Positions 56,087-64,000 of a stretch of DNA of 64,000 nt are shown here, piece by piece. The notes below the pieces were generated by a model, which was given only the letters and a program-made list of their open reading frames with translations, had not been told where the DNA came from and ran no database searches. Source of the stretch: Hespellia sp. (GTDB lineage: Bacteria; Bacillota; Clostridia; Lachnospirales; Lachnospiraceae); the NCBI GenBank assembly GCA_028694105.1, contig JAQUUC010000001.1, positions 1 to 64,000 of the forward strand, in the 5' to 3' direction. A program made the position numbers and the translations under genes. How positions within the stretch are numbered: the first letter of the stretch is position 1; every line of letters begins with the position of its first letter.

Positions 56087-57019
56087 ATGCTACATGAAGT
56101 GAGTTTTCCTTCCTACAACAAAAGAGATGAGGTACAGGGCTGGATTTACGTTCCGGCTGCAAAACCAAAAGGAATTGTTCAGGTTGTGCATGGCTTCGGA
56201 GAACATTCCAGAAGGTATCTGCATATGATTGTTGCATTTATGGACGCGGGTTATATTGTAGCGGCGGATGATCATGTGGGACACGGAAAAACAGCAATGG
56301 CGAATAACACTTGGGGCGATTGGGGAAATGCAGGATTTCACACGATGATGGAAGACGAACACAGTTTGAAAAATCTGGTGTGCAGGAAATATCCGAATCT
56401 TCCATATTTCCTTTTTGGACACAGTATGGGTTCGTTCATTGTGAGAGATTTCATTTCCAAGTACGGGAATGAATTGGCAGGCGCGACCATCTGTGGTACG
56501 ACCGGTACATTTCGGCATGCAGCGGAGACCGGAGTACAGCTGGAGAAAGCAATTGCCGAGGGACACGGACAGGAATCCACATCCGAATACGCAGGTGCAC
56601 TGATGGGCTGGATGTGTGAGCGCTGCGATGATGTCAGTATTGGAAATGAGTGGATCTGTGCAGATGCTTATGTACAGAGAGATCATGCGGACGATCCATT
56701 TGACGCATTTACGAAGCCGACATCCAATCAGGCAATCTACTATTTTATCCATATGATGGAGGATATCAAAGGAACGCAGTGGGCGAAGAGGGTGCCGACA
56801 GATCTTCCAATCTATAACATTGCGGGAGATCAGGACCCGGTTGGCGAATACGGAAAGGGTGTCTATGAAGTGAGTAACTGGCTTGTGGAGACGGGACATA
56901 ACGTACAGACAAAAGTGTACTCCGGCTATCGTCATGAGATTCATAACTATAGCGCAATCAAGGCTGAAGTTGAAGCTGGAATTGTAAATTTCATGGATCA
57001 GGTGTTATTGGATTTGTAA
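56087..57019 (+). CDS. Alpha/beta hydrolase, serine aminopeptidase S33/monoacylglycerol lipase type
   Basis: A 310-residue cytoplasmic hydrolase. Oxyanion region VVHGFGEHSRRY, nucleophile elbow FGHSMGSF, acid NIAGDQDPVGEYG and catalytic His in YRHEIHNY give a complete Ser-Asp-His triad of the lysophospholipase/MGL group. GGAGG lies 8 nt before the ATG. It is divergent from the GntR regulator of the catabolic operon; the shared upstream region has no second TGATGCATCA near its start, so common control is not shown. It could be an esterase releasing an acid from an ester, but the substrate is unknown. Confidence 0.9.
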   Translation: MLHEVSFPSYNKRDEVQGWIYVPAAKPKGIVQVVHGFGEHSRRYLHMIVAFMDAGYIVAADDHVGHGKTAMANNTWGDWGNAGFHTMMEDEHSLKNLVCRKYPNLPYFLFGHSMGSFIVRDFISKYGNELAGATICGTTGTFRHAAETGVQLEKAIAEGHGQESTSEYAGALMGWMCERCDDVSIGNEWICADAYVQRDHADDPFDAFTKPTSNQAIYYFIHMMEDIKGTQWAKRVPTDLPIYNIAGDQDPVGEYGKGVYEVSNWLVETGHNVQTKVYSGYRHEIHNYSAIKAEVEAGIVNFMDQVLLDL

Positions 57020-57043
57020 TTCGCAAAAAAGAATCCGGAAGGT

Positions 57044-57078
57044 AGCTGCCGTACCGGGCGTATCTGAGTACGACAGCT
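57044..57078. terminator. Inverted repeat after the alpha/beta hydrolase gene
   Basis: AGCTGCCGTAC and GTACGACAGCT pair over 11 positions with one mismatch. The following plus-strand sequence is TCTTTACGG, a poor U-run, so terminator function is uncertain. The 210 nt between the hydrolase and tRNA-Cys otherwise contain only the tRNA promoter. Confidence 0.45.
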
Positions 57079-57156
57079 TCTTTACGGTGATTGAGAGTTC
57101 TCATGGGGAATAGAAATGCCGGCCAGAAAAAAGTCTGAAAAAAATAAATTTTTATA

Positions 57157-57185
57157 TTGACTCGGATATGGATGTTTGATATAAT
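57157..57185 (+). promoter_or_regulatory. tRNA-Cys promoter
   Basis: TTGACT (57157-57162), 17 nt, TATAAT (57180-57185), about 40 nt before the mature tRNA. Strong sigma-A match. Confidence 0.88.
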
Positions 57186-57232
57186 TGCAATTGTGTCGAG
57201 CGGAGAGTCTTCGATACACGGCAATAAAATAT

Positions 57233-57304
57233 GGCGCAGTAGCCAAGTGGTAAGGCAATGGTCTGCAACACCAGTATGCACCAGTTCAAATCTGGTCTGC
57301 GCCT
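57233..57304 (+). tRNA. tRNA-Cys (GCA)
   Basis: The cloverleaf can be drawn by eye: acceptor GGCGCAG with CTGCGCC, D arm GCC-AAGTGGTAA-GGC, anticodon loop CTGCAAC with anticodon GCA, and T arm CCAG-TTCAAAT-CTGG. The discriminator base is T as expected for tRNA-Cys. CCA is not encoded. The T loop reads TTCAAAT rather than TTCGAAT, an allowed variant. Confidence 0.97.
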
Positions 57305-57313
57305 TAGTTGAAA

Positions 57314-57357
57314 AACTCCAAAATCCTTTGAAACATAAAGGACTTTGGAGTTTTTTC
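57314..57357 (+). terminator. Terminator after tRNA-Cys
   Basis: AACTCCAAAATCCTTT pairs with AAAGGACTTTGGAGTT (one A-C mismatch) followed by TTTTCTTTTT on the plus strand, 10 nt after the tRNA. Confidence 0.9.
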
Positions 57358-57418
57358 TTTTTAAGTAAAAGTTATATCGGCAGCCAGCCTCTCATCTATT
57401 TACATTGTATGCTATGAA

Positions 57419-60400
57419 TTAAACGCTGATTTCTTCATGTAAAGTAAAGGAATATATAAGCTTCTCTTTGACCTTTTTCCCAGTCATCTGTTCCAGTGCC
57501 TGCGCATAATAATCCAGCTGACCGTGATAGCGTTCTAAAAGTTCAGATGCTTTTCGCACCTGATCCGTCTTATAATCCAGAACCACCAGCTCGTTATCCT
57601 CCTCAAAATAGACATCGATAATTCCCTGTACCAGAATCATCTCATCACTCTTCTGCTCCGGATAGATTTCCTTTGCATCCACACCAAGGACAAAGGGCTG
57701 CTCCGCATGCAGCTGCCCCTTCCGCGCTGCCTGATGCATACGGACCCCGGAGTCACATTGCAGAAAATGCAGCATATCCTCCGCATTGATGCACTCCGCC
57801 ATCTCCTTCGTCATCTTTTCTTCCGCTTCAAATCTGGCAACCGCCGCCTTCACAGCCTCCACATCGTACACTTCTGAAAAATCAAGCAGCTCCAGAAACT
57901 TATGATAAGCAGTTCCTCTCGATGCTCCTTTTAATTCTGTCTCCTGCTGCAAGAATGCAGGCACAATCGCTGATGTCTCTTCACGGCGGTACATTTCCTC
58001 GCCGACCGTATCAGACGCTTCGCCCCCTGCTGCCGCCTCCATCTGACTGATTCGCTTCTTCAGTTCTGAAACGGTGAATTTCATTTTCAGCTGTTCTTCA
58101 GACTGGTATGCATAGGTAAATCCTAATTCTTCCTCCAGCTTCTGCCGGATTTTCTCATCATAGGAAATGGAATCGTCCCAATTCAGCAATACCTGTTCCG
58201 CAATCGCATCGGCACTTGTCTCAATCACATCGGCGCTTTCCAGATCACTTGTATCTACCACTCTTGTCCTCAGTGGAATCTGGTCCGGTCTGCCCTGAAT
58301 GCATGGGATTACCCAGTCAAAATAAGTTCTTGCTTTCATCAGCGCAGAATAATCGATCTCCGGTGAATCCTCTTCCAACAGACGCATCGGATCCTTTACC
58401 GTTCCAATCATAATGAGCTTTTCTTTTGCTCTGGTCAATGCAACATAGAGGATTCGAAGCTCCTCACCGAGTGCTTCTATTTTCTTTTCTTCCTGAATCA
58501 CTTTCCGAAGCAGTGTCGGTGATTTTGTGCGGTACTGAAGGTCAATCGCGTCCACGCCGACACCCCATTTTGAGTGAATAAGCAGAGCGTCCGTCATATC
58601 CTTCATATTAAACTGCTTGCCCATGCCCGCCACGAAGACGATTGGAAATTCCAGCCCTTTACTTTTATGAATACTCATCAGGCGAACGACATCTGCACCA
58701 TCCTCGGTCAGCGACGCTTCACCGTAATCTACATCGTATTTTTTCAATTGTTCTATATACCGGATGAAATTAAACAGACCTTTATAGCTTGTCCCTTCAA
58801 ATGCAACCGCTTTTTCTACCAGCATGTCTACATTTGCCTTCCTCTGCTGTCCGCCCGGCATGGCAAGAATGTGATCCCCGTAGCCTGATTCATCGATGAT
58901 CTTCCACAGAAGTTCATGGATGGGGGTATACGGAACCATCTCACGGTATCGCTCTATCTGCCGCATCGTGCTTCTCAGCCTGCCAGTCCAGCCGTCATCA
59001 TCTTCTGCCCCGGCACGCGCATCTTCCCCGGCAAATCTCACCACAGCCTCATAGAACGGCAGCTCCGGATACGCAGTCCGTATCACTGCCAGCTCTCCCG
59101 CCTTCAGTCCGATCATCGGGGAGGTCAGAACCGCACTGAGTGGAAGATCCTGTCTCTGGTTATCCAATACACTTAAGTAGTTTAATAACAGGCTCACCTC
59201 ATAGGTGGCAAAATACCCTTCCGTCTTTCCCACATAAGCCGGAATGCCCTCTCGCGTCAGGATTTCTGCAAATTCCTCGCTCCATCCCTTCACGCTCCGG
59301 GTCAGAATTACGATATCTTTGTAGGAAGCTCTGCGGTACTCACCTGTCACTTTATCCCGCACCGTCTGCGTGCGCAGCAATTCTTTGATACGCTGTGCAA
59401 TCGCGTGTCCTTCCGTCTCTCTTGCCGGAACCTTCCTCTCGCCAGTTACTTCCCCCTTCTCAATCACCGGAATCGGGGAGGTGTCCACCAGAATCACTTC
59501 CGCGTCATTGATGTTCTGCTGATTTGCATCCCACTGCTCTTCATAATCCGCGCCGAGATACAGTGCCACAGATTTGTCGTAGGTAATGCCGCCCAGCTCC
59601 GCCCTCATAATCCGCTCAAAAATGTAGTTGACGCTGTTGAGTACCTGCGCTCTGCTCCGGAAATTTTTGTGCAGATCAATACGCTGCCGGTCACTGTCCG
59701 CCAACGTATAAGTGTGATATTTTTCCATGAACAGCTCCGGTCTCGACAGCCGGAAACTGTAGATGCTCTGCTTCACATCGCCTACCATGAACATGTTATT
59801 CTGCCCGCGGCTCACGCTCGATACGCTGGTCAGAATCGCCTCCTGAATCAGGTTACTGTCCTGATACTCGTCAATCATCACTTCCACAAACTGCTCCTGA
59901 TATTCCTTCGCTATCATGGACGGTACAAGCTCTCCGTCCTTTTCTTCTGTCAGAATCCGAAGTGCAAACTGCTCCATGTCTCCGAAATCGATCATCCCCT
60001 GCTTCAGCTTCTGTGCGGCAAACATTTCTCCATATCGGATGACAAGGTCTGCGAGTACGCGCACAGATTCCCCCGCATTTTTCATATTCTCCAATACTTC
60101 CTGCGGCGGAGCTGAAAAATAGGAATCGCTGATTTTCTTAACCGCAGCCTTTGCCGCGGCGCGAATGTTCTTGATCTGTTCCCTTTTCTCATCGGATACT
60201 GCGATGTCCTTTTTCGCGGACAGACGTTTCCACTCCAGATTCTGCGCTGCCTCATACATTTGCGCAAAGGTCACGGCCCTTTCCATCCGCCTCACAAATC
60301 CGAGGTCGGATTCCAGCATTTCCCGGTACATATACGGCCCATCCGTCTGATCGCAGACTTCAATCCCCGCTTCTAACATTCGGACCGTGTCGGTCAGATA

Positions 60401-61057
60401 TCGCGAGAGCATTTCCACCGTTCGTCTCATATAACGCGGTTCTAAGGCTTCCTCACCGGTCTGATATTCACTGACGCAGTCGCGAATCCACTGTTCCGGC
60501 CGCGGATAGCTTCTGGAATACTCGTACCACCTGAGGATCAATTCTTCAATCTTCTTATCATCACGCCCGGTTGCAAACCGTTCAATGAATGCGAGAAACT
60601 CGCCCTCTGCCGCATCGTACTTTTCTTCCAGAAGCTGCTCTACGATGTCATGACTCAGCAGCTTGCGCTCCCCTTCATCGCAGATGCGAAATCCCGGATC
60701 AAGGTCAATCACGTGAAAATGATCCCGGATAACGGAGAGGCAGAAGCTGTGAATCGTGGTGATCGAAGCGTTGTGGATCAAGGTTGCCTGTCTCTGCAGG
60801 TGTACATTCTCCGGATGCGCCTCCAGCTCCTTCTCAATGGCGAGACGGATTCTCTCTTTCATCTCCGCCGCCGCAGCCTCGGTAAATGTCACAATGAGAA
60901 GACGGTCCACATCAATGGGATCTTCCCCGGTCAGTCTCTGTATGATACGCTCCACGAGTACCGCAGTCTTCCCGGAACCGGCTGCTGCCGATACCAGAAT
61001 GTTGCGGTCACGGATATCAATGACTTTCTGTTGTTCTTCTGTCCAGTTCACTCCCAT
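57419..61057 (-). CDS. addA: ATP-dependent helicase/nuclease subunit A
   Basis: AddA is the UvrD-like helicase plus nuclease of the AddAB recombination complex that resects double-strand breaks. The 1,212-residue protein has Q motif WTEEQQKVID, Walker A AAAGSGKTAVL, motif II VMIDEYQDSN, motif VALTRAKEKL and the C-terminal RecB-type nuclease motif LVVLDYKTD. GGAGG 6 nt upstream sets the start at MGVNWTEEQ, 1 nt after the addB stop. The length is normal for the family. Confidence 0.97.
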   Translation of the reverse strand: MGVNWTEEQQKVIDIRDRNILVSAAAGSGKTAVLVERIIQRLTGEDPIDVDRLLIVTFTEAAAAEMKERIRLAIEKELEAHPENVHLQRQATLIHNASITTIHSFCLSVIRDHFHVIDLDPGFRICDEGERKLLSHDIVEQLLEEKYDAAEGEFLAFIERFATGRDDKKIEELILRWYEYSRSYPRPEQWIRDCVSEYQTGEEALEPRYMRRTVEMLSRYLTDTVRMLEAGIEVCDQTDGPYMYREMLESDLGFVRRMERAVTFAQMYEAAQNLEWKRLSAKKDIAVSDEKREQIKNIRAAAKAAVKKISDSYFSAPPQEVLENMKNAGESVRVLADLVIRYGEMFAAQKLKQGMIDFGDMEQFALRILTEEKDGELVPSMIAKEYQEQFVEVMIDEYQDSNLIQEAILTSVSSVSRGQNNMFMVGDVKQSIYSFRLSRPELFMEKYHTYTLADSDRQRIDLHKNFRSRAQVLNSVNYIFERIMRAELGGITYDKSVALYLGADYEEQWDANQQNINDAEVILVDTSPIPVIEKGEVTGERKVPARETEGHAIAQRIKELLRTQTVRDKVTGEYRRASYKDIVILTRSVKGWSEEFAEILTREGIPAYVGKTEGYFATYEVSLLLNYLSVLDNQRQDLPLSAVLTSPMIGLKAGELAVIRTAYPELPFYEAVVRFAGEDARAGAEDDDGWTGRLRSTMRQIERYREMVPYTPIHELLWKIIDESGYGDHILAMPGGQQRKANVDMLVEKAVAFEGTSYKGLFNFIRYIEQLKKYDVDYGEASLTEDGADVVRLMSIHKSKGLEFPIVFVAGMGKQFNMKDMTDALLIHSKWGVGVDAIDLQYRTKSPTLLRKVIQEEKKIEALGEELRILYVALTRAKEKLIMIGTVKDPMRLLEEDSPEIDYSALMKARTYFDWVIPCIQGRPDQIPLRTRVVDTSDLESADVIETSADAIAEQVLLNWDDSISYDEKIRQKLEEELGFTYAYQSEEQLKMKFTVSELKKRISQMEAAAGGEASDTVGEEMYRREETSAIVPAFLQQETELKGASRGTAYHKFLELLDFSEVYDVEAVKAAVARFEAEEKMTKEMAECINAEDMLHFLQCDSGVRMHQAARKGQLHAEQPFVLGVDAKEIYPEQKSDEMILVQGIIDVYFEEDNELVVLDYKTDQVRKASELLERYHGQLDYYAQALEQMTGKKVKEKLIYSFTLHEEISV

Positions 61058-61058
61058 G

Positions 61059-64000
61059 TTATGCCTCCTCCCCGTTTGTTTCATCTGTTTTTTTCGGCGA
61101 AACTGTCTGCTTCATTTTATATAGAGCCTCTTCGTCCGATAACGGTTCCAGCTCATTCTGTTCATATCCCAGTCTCGTATCAAACCCGCAGATATTCTTA
61201 AAGCTGCAATACTCACAGCTGCTCTGCCCGTTGTAGACTGACGGAACCGGGTCTGCCGCGCCGGACAGCATTTTCGCCTTCGCCTGATCCAGCACCTTGC
61301 CGGCATATGCAAAGATTCTCTCAAAGTTCTCTTCGCTGACCACCTTGGACGCACTGCCCAGATTCTGGTCCTTCTTTACCGATACCGGAATTACCAGTGA
61401 TTTCCCCTGCAAATTCTTATCGAGATGTTCAATGTTCTGCCGGTCTGCATTCACAAGCCCGTCCAGCTGCAGTGCCGATAATATCTCCCGTTCGATGGCT
61501 GCCACATCTGAAGCCTTCTCCACAATCGGGTCTTTGATACGGTAATAGAAGATGCCCGAAGGAATGATGTTCTTTCCCGGATGCTTCTTTGCCTCCATCT
61601 CCATCGCCTGCTTCATATAGACGGCAAGCTGCATCTGAAGACCGTAATACAGCTCCGACAAATCGAACGCCTTTACGCCGGTCTTATAATCAATGACCTT
61701 CACATATACCTTGTCATCCTCCTCGCAAATGTCAATCCGGTCTATCTTGCCGGCTCCGAAATTATACTCCTGCTCACTCGGTCTGAAATCCCCGCACTCC
61801 AGCTGTCTGGTCAGTGCCCACACGGTGCGGTTCATCAGCCGTTTGATCCTTGTAATCATATATTCATTCCGGGCATTGCTGTACAGAACGGTGTTGCCAT
61901 AGTCTGCAACACTCTCACTGACACTGCTTTCAACCAGTTCTTTTTTGAGCTCTTCGCCCACCTCTGTCCATTCCAGCTGCTGCATTTGCAGCTTCTTAGA
62001 ATATTTCTCAATGGCACTATGCGCAATGATTCCAAGATCTACGTTCTGGAATTCGTAGACTTCCCGTTCCTGCAAATGTAATCCATAGGAGAGGAAATGT
62101 GCATAAGCACAGGAAATGAATTTCTCCAGCCGTGTCACGCTGACCTTCGGCATCTCTCCATATAATTCCATTGCAGTCTTTTCGGTCAGATTTTCCCGCT
62201 CTTTTTGACAGAATGCTGTCTTCACCATCTCTTCCACTCTGCCGCGCAGCTGCGGATGACTGTGATACCAGCGATACAGCTCCTTCCACTCTTCACCGAT
62301 CCCCTTCTGTCTCTCCAAAAGTCCCCGGGTCAGATATTCCATACCGCCATCTGGTGTACTTTCGCGCTCTGCAAATGTAACTGCAGCTTCATCCACCACG
62401 GAAATGCCGGGGAACAGCTTCCTCACCTCTCCGACCAGATAGGCAGGACGCACCGCCTTCTCATCGGAGCCGAGACGACTGTAAGACAGATACAGATGCT
62501 CCGTCGGTTTCGTCATGCTGAGGTACAGGTAGAATTTCTGAATGTAAGCTTTTTCTTTTGGTCCCGGCGTCAGGCTCACCCCTTCCTCCAGCAGATGTTC
62601 CCGGTCCCGTTCAGAAAGCAGCCCGCCTTTTCCGAGCTGTCCCGGAATCAGGGTATCATTTGCCCCGATTAAAAAGAGCGCCTTAATATCTTTTAATCTC
62701 GTTCGCTCGATGTCCCCGATGACCACCTGATCCAGACTCGGCGGAATGACACCGACCTTTGCCTCCTCCAGTCCGGCATCTAAAAGCTCACAATATTCCG
62801 CTAAAGAAATATATTCATTTCCTAATAAACTAACAAATTTATCAAACAAGTCAATTACAATGCGATATACCTGCGAATATTCTTTTGCAAGTGCCAGTTC
62901 CCCTTCCTTCTGGAAACGCTCTTCCATCCGGGAAACCTTCTCCTGCATCTGTTCTTTCACCAGAAATTCGTACACTGCACCCGTCACGTCGCGCACGGTT
63001 TTCTTCCGCTGCTTCAATACAAATGCAAGCTCGTCAATCATTTCCACAAACCGAACACGGATTCCGTTCAGCTTCCCCAAGTCTTCCTCAGACATGCGTT
63101 TCGTTCTGCGAACCCAGACCGTCTGCCACTTCTTGTAACCGCGGATTCCGGTTGCGATGACATAATTCTCCAGCTCATCCATTTCCGCTCTGTCAAACGG
63201 TGTCAGTCCGGTACGCAGGAAGCGGAACACACTTTCATACGTATATCCCTGCTCCGCCATCGCGAGCAGACTGCGCACGTATTCCACAAAGGAATTGAGC
63301 AGCACGCTCTTCTTGTGATCCATAAAGACCGGAATATCGTAACGCTCGCATATCTTTTCCAGATGATTGGCATAGATATTCAGATCTCCGGTGATGACCG
63401 CAATCTCGCGATACCGGTATCCTTTTGTCCGCACCAGTTTACGGATTTCTCCCGCCACAAACTGCGCTTCCTCCTTTGGACTGGCGGCGCAGTGAATCTC
63501 AACCGCATTCTGCTTCCGGTCATATTTTCTGTTCGAATAGCGGAATAATTCAGATTCCAAAAAGGCCAGCGCCTCATTTGTCCGGAATCGGTACACCGGC
63601 TTGTCAAACAGCCGCACCGGTTCCTCAATGATCGTATGTGCTTCCTGCGCCACCCTGACCAGCGACGTTACCATCTGCTTGCTCAGTGCAAACATCTGAT
63701 AGGGATGCTGATATACAAACGGGTCCTCCGCCCCGTCTATGGTTACGGTAACGAGAATCTGATCACAGATTCCAAGCAGCCGCTGAATCAGCTTATTCTG
63801 GACCGGTGTGAATCCGGTAAAGCCATCCAGTGCAATCACACTGCCCTTTAGAATCCCGGACTGCTCCGCCACCTCGCAGAGTACATCCAGCAGCTCTTCC
63901 TTCGTGATGTACTTATCCTGAAGATATTTCATGAAGCCCTCGTAGACTACGCGGATATCCTGCAGCTTATAGGAAAGATACTGGTCCGGGTTCAGCTCCG
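61059..64000 (-). CDS. addB: ATP-dependent helicase/nuclease subunit B, 3' part
   Basis: The second subunit of AddAB. The frame is open to the window edge (it reads ELNPDQYLSYKLQDIRVVYE before the ORF-track methionine), so the gene is truncated at its 5' end; about 979 C-terminal residues are present of roughly 1,150. It includes an inactive helicase-like region (ALDGFTGFTPVQNKLI), the nuclease motif KVIDYKTG and the iron-sulfur cysteines near the C-terminus (CEYCSFKNIC), whose fourth Cys lies upstream in FISCAYAHF. addB-addA order and the 1-nt gap fit the usual operon. Confidence 0.96.
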   Translation of the reverse strand, partial: ELNPDQYLSYKLQDIRVVYEGFMKYLQDKYITKEELLDVLCEVAEQSGILKGSVIALDGFTGFTPVQNKLIQRLLGICDQILVTVTIDGAEDPFVYQHPYQMFALSKQMVTSLVRVAQEAHTIIEEPVRLFDKPVYRFRTNEALAFLESELFRYSNRKYDRKQNAVEIHCAASPKEEAQFVAGEIRKLVRTKGYRYREIAVITGDLNIYANHLEKICERYDIPVFMDHKKSVLLNSFVEYVRSLLAMAEQGYTYESVFRFLRTGLTPFDRAEMDELENYVIATGIRGYKKWQTVWVRRTKRMSEEDLGKLNGIRVRFVEMIDELAFVLKQRKKTVRDVTGAVYEFLVKEQMQEKVSRMEERFQKEGELALAKEYSQVYRIVIDLFDKFVSLLGNEYISLAEYCELLDAGLEEAKVGVIPPSLDQVVIGDIERTRLKDIKALFLIGANDTLIPGQLGKGGLLSERDREHLLEEGVSLTPGPKEKAYIQKFYLYLSMTKPTEHLYLSYSRLGSDEKAVRPAYLVGEVRKLFPGISVVDEAAVTFAERESTPDGGMEYLTRGLLERQKGIGEEWKELYRWYHSHPQLRGRVEEMVKTAFCQKERENLTEKTAMELYGEMPKVSVTRLEKFISCAYAHFLSYGLHLQEREVYEFQNVDLGIIAHSAIEKYSKKLQMQQLEWTEVGEELKKELVESSVSESVADYGNTVLYSNARNEYMITRIKRLMNRTVWALTRQLECGDFRPSEQEYNFGAGKIDRIDICEEDDKVYVKVIDYKTGVKAFDLSELYYGLQMQLAVYMKQAMEMEAKKHPGKNIIPSGIFYYRIKDPIVEKASDVAAIEREILSALQLDGLVNADRQNIEHLDKNLQGKSLVIPVSVKKDQNLGSASKVVSEENFERIFAYAGKVLDQAKAKMLSGAADPVPSVYNGQSSCEYCSFKNICGFDTRLGYEQNELEPLSDEEALYKMKQTVSPKKTDETNGEEA

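Noticed and set aside
56090-56944. Long minus-strand ORF (284 codons) opposite the alpha/beta hydrolase
   Set aside because: It is the antisense shadow of a gene with an intact catalytic triad; the translated product is Cys/His/Ile-rich without any family motif and has no ribosome site.
59405-60115. Plus-strand ORF of 236 codons inside addA
   Set aside because: Reverse-strand shadow of a well-conserved helicase region; no independent evidence.

Overview
The window reads as chromosomal DNA of a spore-forming, Gram-positive anaerobe of the class Clostridia, most likely family Lachnospiraceae. This rests on the 5' end of a 16S rRNA gene at the left edge, an alpha/beta-type spore protein gene, class B sortase and sortase-anchored surface proteins, PadR/DUF1700/DUF4097 and FtsEX/PcsB blocks, strong AGGAGG ribosome binding sites, and a tripartite TRAP transporter beside carbohydrate and organic-acid catabolism. 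I cannot name the species. Nearly all genes are on the minus strand; exceptions are a sugar-nucleotide reductase/symporter pair, a cytidylate-kinase-like gene, an alpha/beta hydrolase and a tRNA-Cys.

Layout, left to right. 1-614: 16S rRNA start (minus), a long leader and three tandem sigma-A promoters. 615-5435: GntR(YtrA type)-clpC-unknown-radA, a stress/repair unit without the usual CtsR/McsAB. 5582-7726 (plus): RmlD-type reductase and a dicarboxylate/amino-acid:cation symporter. 7757-18143: one long unit, pyrF-pyrK-pyrD-pyrE-VanZ-like-small membrane protein-M29 aminopeptidase-purE-purM-purN-purD-HPt, with a promoter before pyrF and a strong terminator after HPt. 18157-23319: CdaR-type regulator, ftsE, ftsX, PcsB-like hydrolase and ctpA (cell-wall division). 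23528-26604: WecG-like protein, SASP, and a PadR-controlled envelope-stress operon. 26726-30991: CapA, a GGDEF protein with an abnormal C-terminus, a small secreted protein, and an AT-rich DUF1016 nuclease gene bracketed by a pair of perfect palindromes. 30961-34393: HPt-LUD-sortase B-DUF951 followed by rpsF-ssb-rpsR. 34443-37280: sortase-type surface protein and a cytidylate-kinase-like protein. 37292-43132: a giant anchored GH78 alpha-L-rhamnosidase.

43258-55941 is the most interesting part: a GntR/FadR-type regulator followed by eleven closely packed genes for an HMG-CoA-lyase-like aldolase, a creatininase-family hydrolase, two zinc dehydrogenases, an AP-endonuclease-2-type TIM barrel, an Old-Yellow-Enzyme/FeS/FAD reductase, a type I 3-dehydroquinate dehydratase, an MFS carrier and a DctPMQ TRAP transporter. 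The dehydrogenase/hydrolase/TIM-barrel set resembles the ring-opening route for inositol known in Thermotoga, while AroD and the enone reductase point to a quinate- or shikimate-like carbocyclic acid. I propose an anaerobic ring-cleavage pathway for such an acid; this is inference from gene families and order. A repeated TGATGCATCA motif at both promoters is a candidate operator for the regulator.

56087-64000: an S33-type hydrolase, tRNA-Cys, and addA plus the 3' part of addB (truncated by the window edge).

All calls come from reading sequence and motifs without database searches; start codons were moved from the ORF-track positions wherever a Shine-Dalgarno sequence decided the matter.
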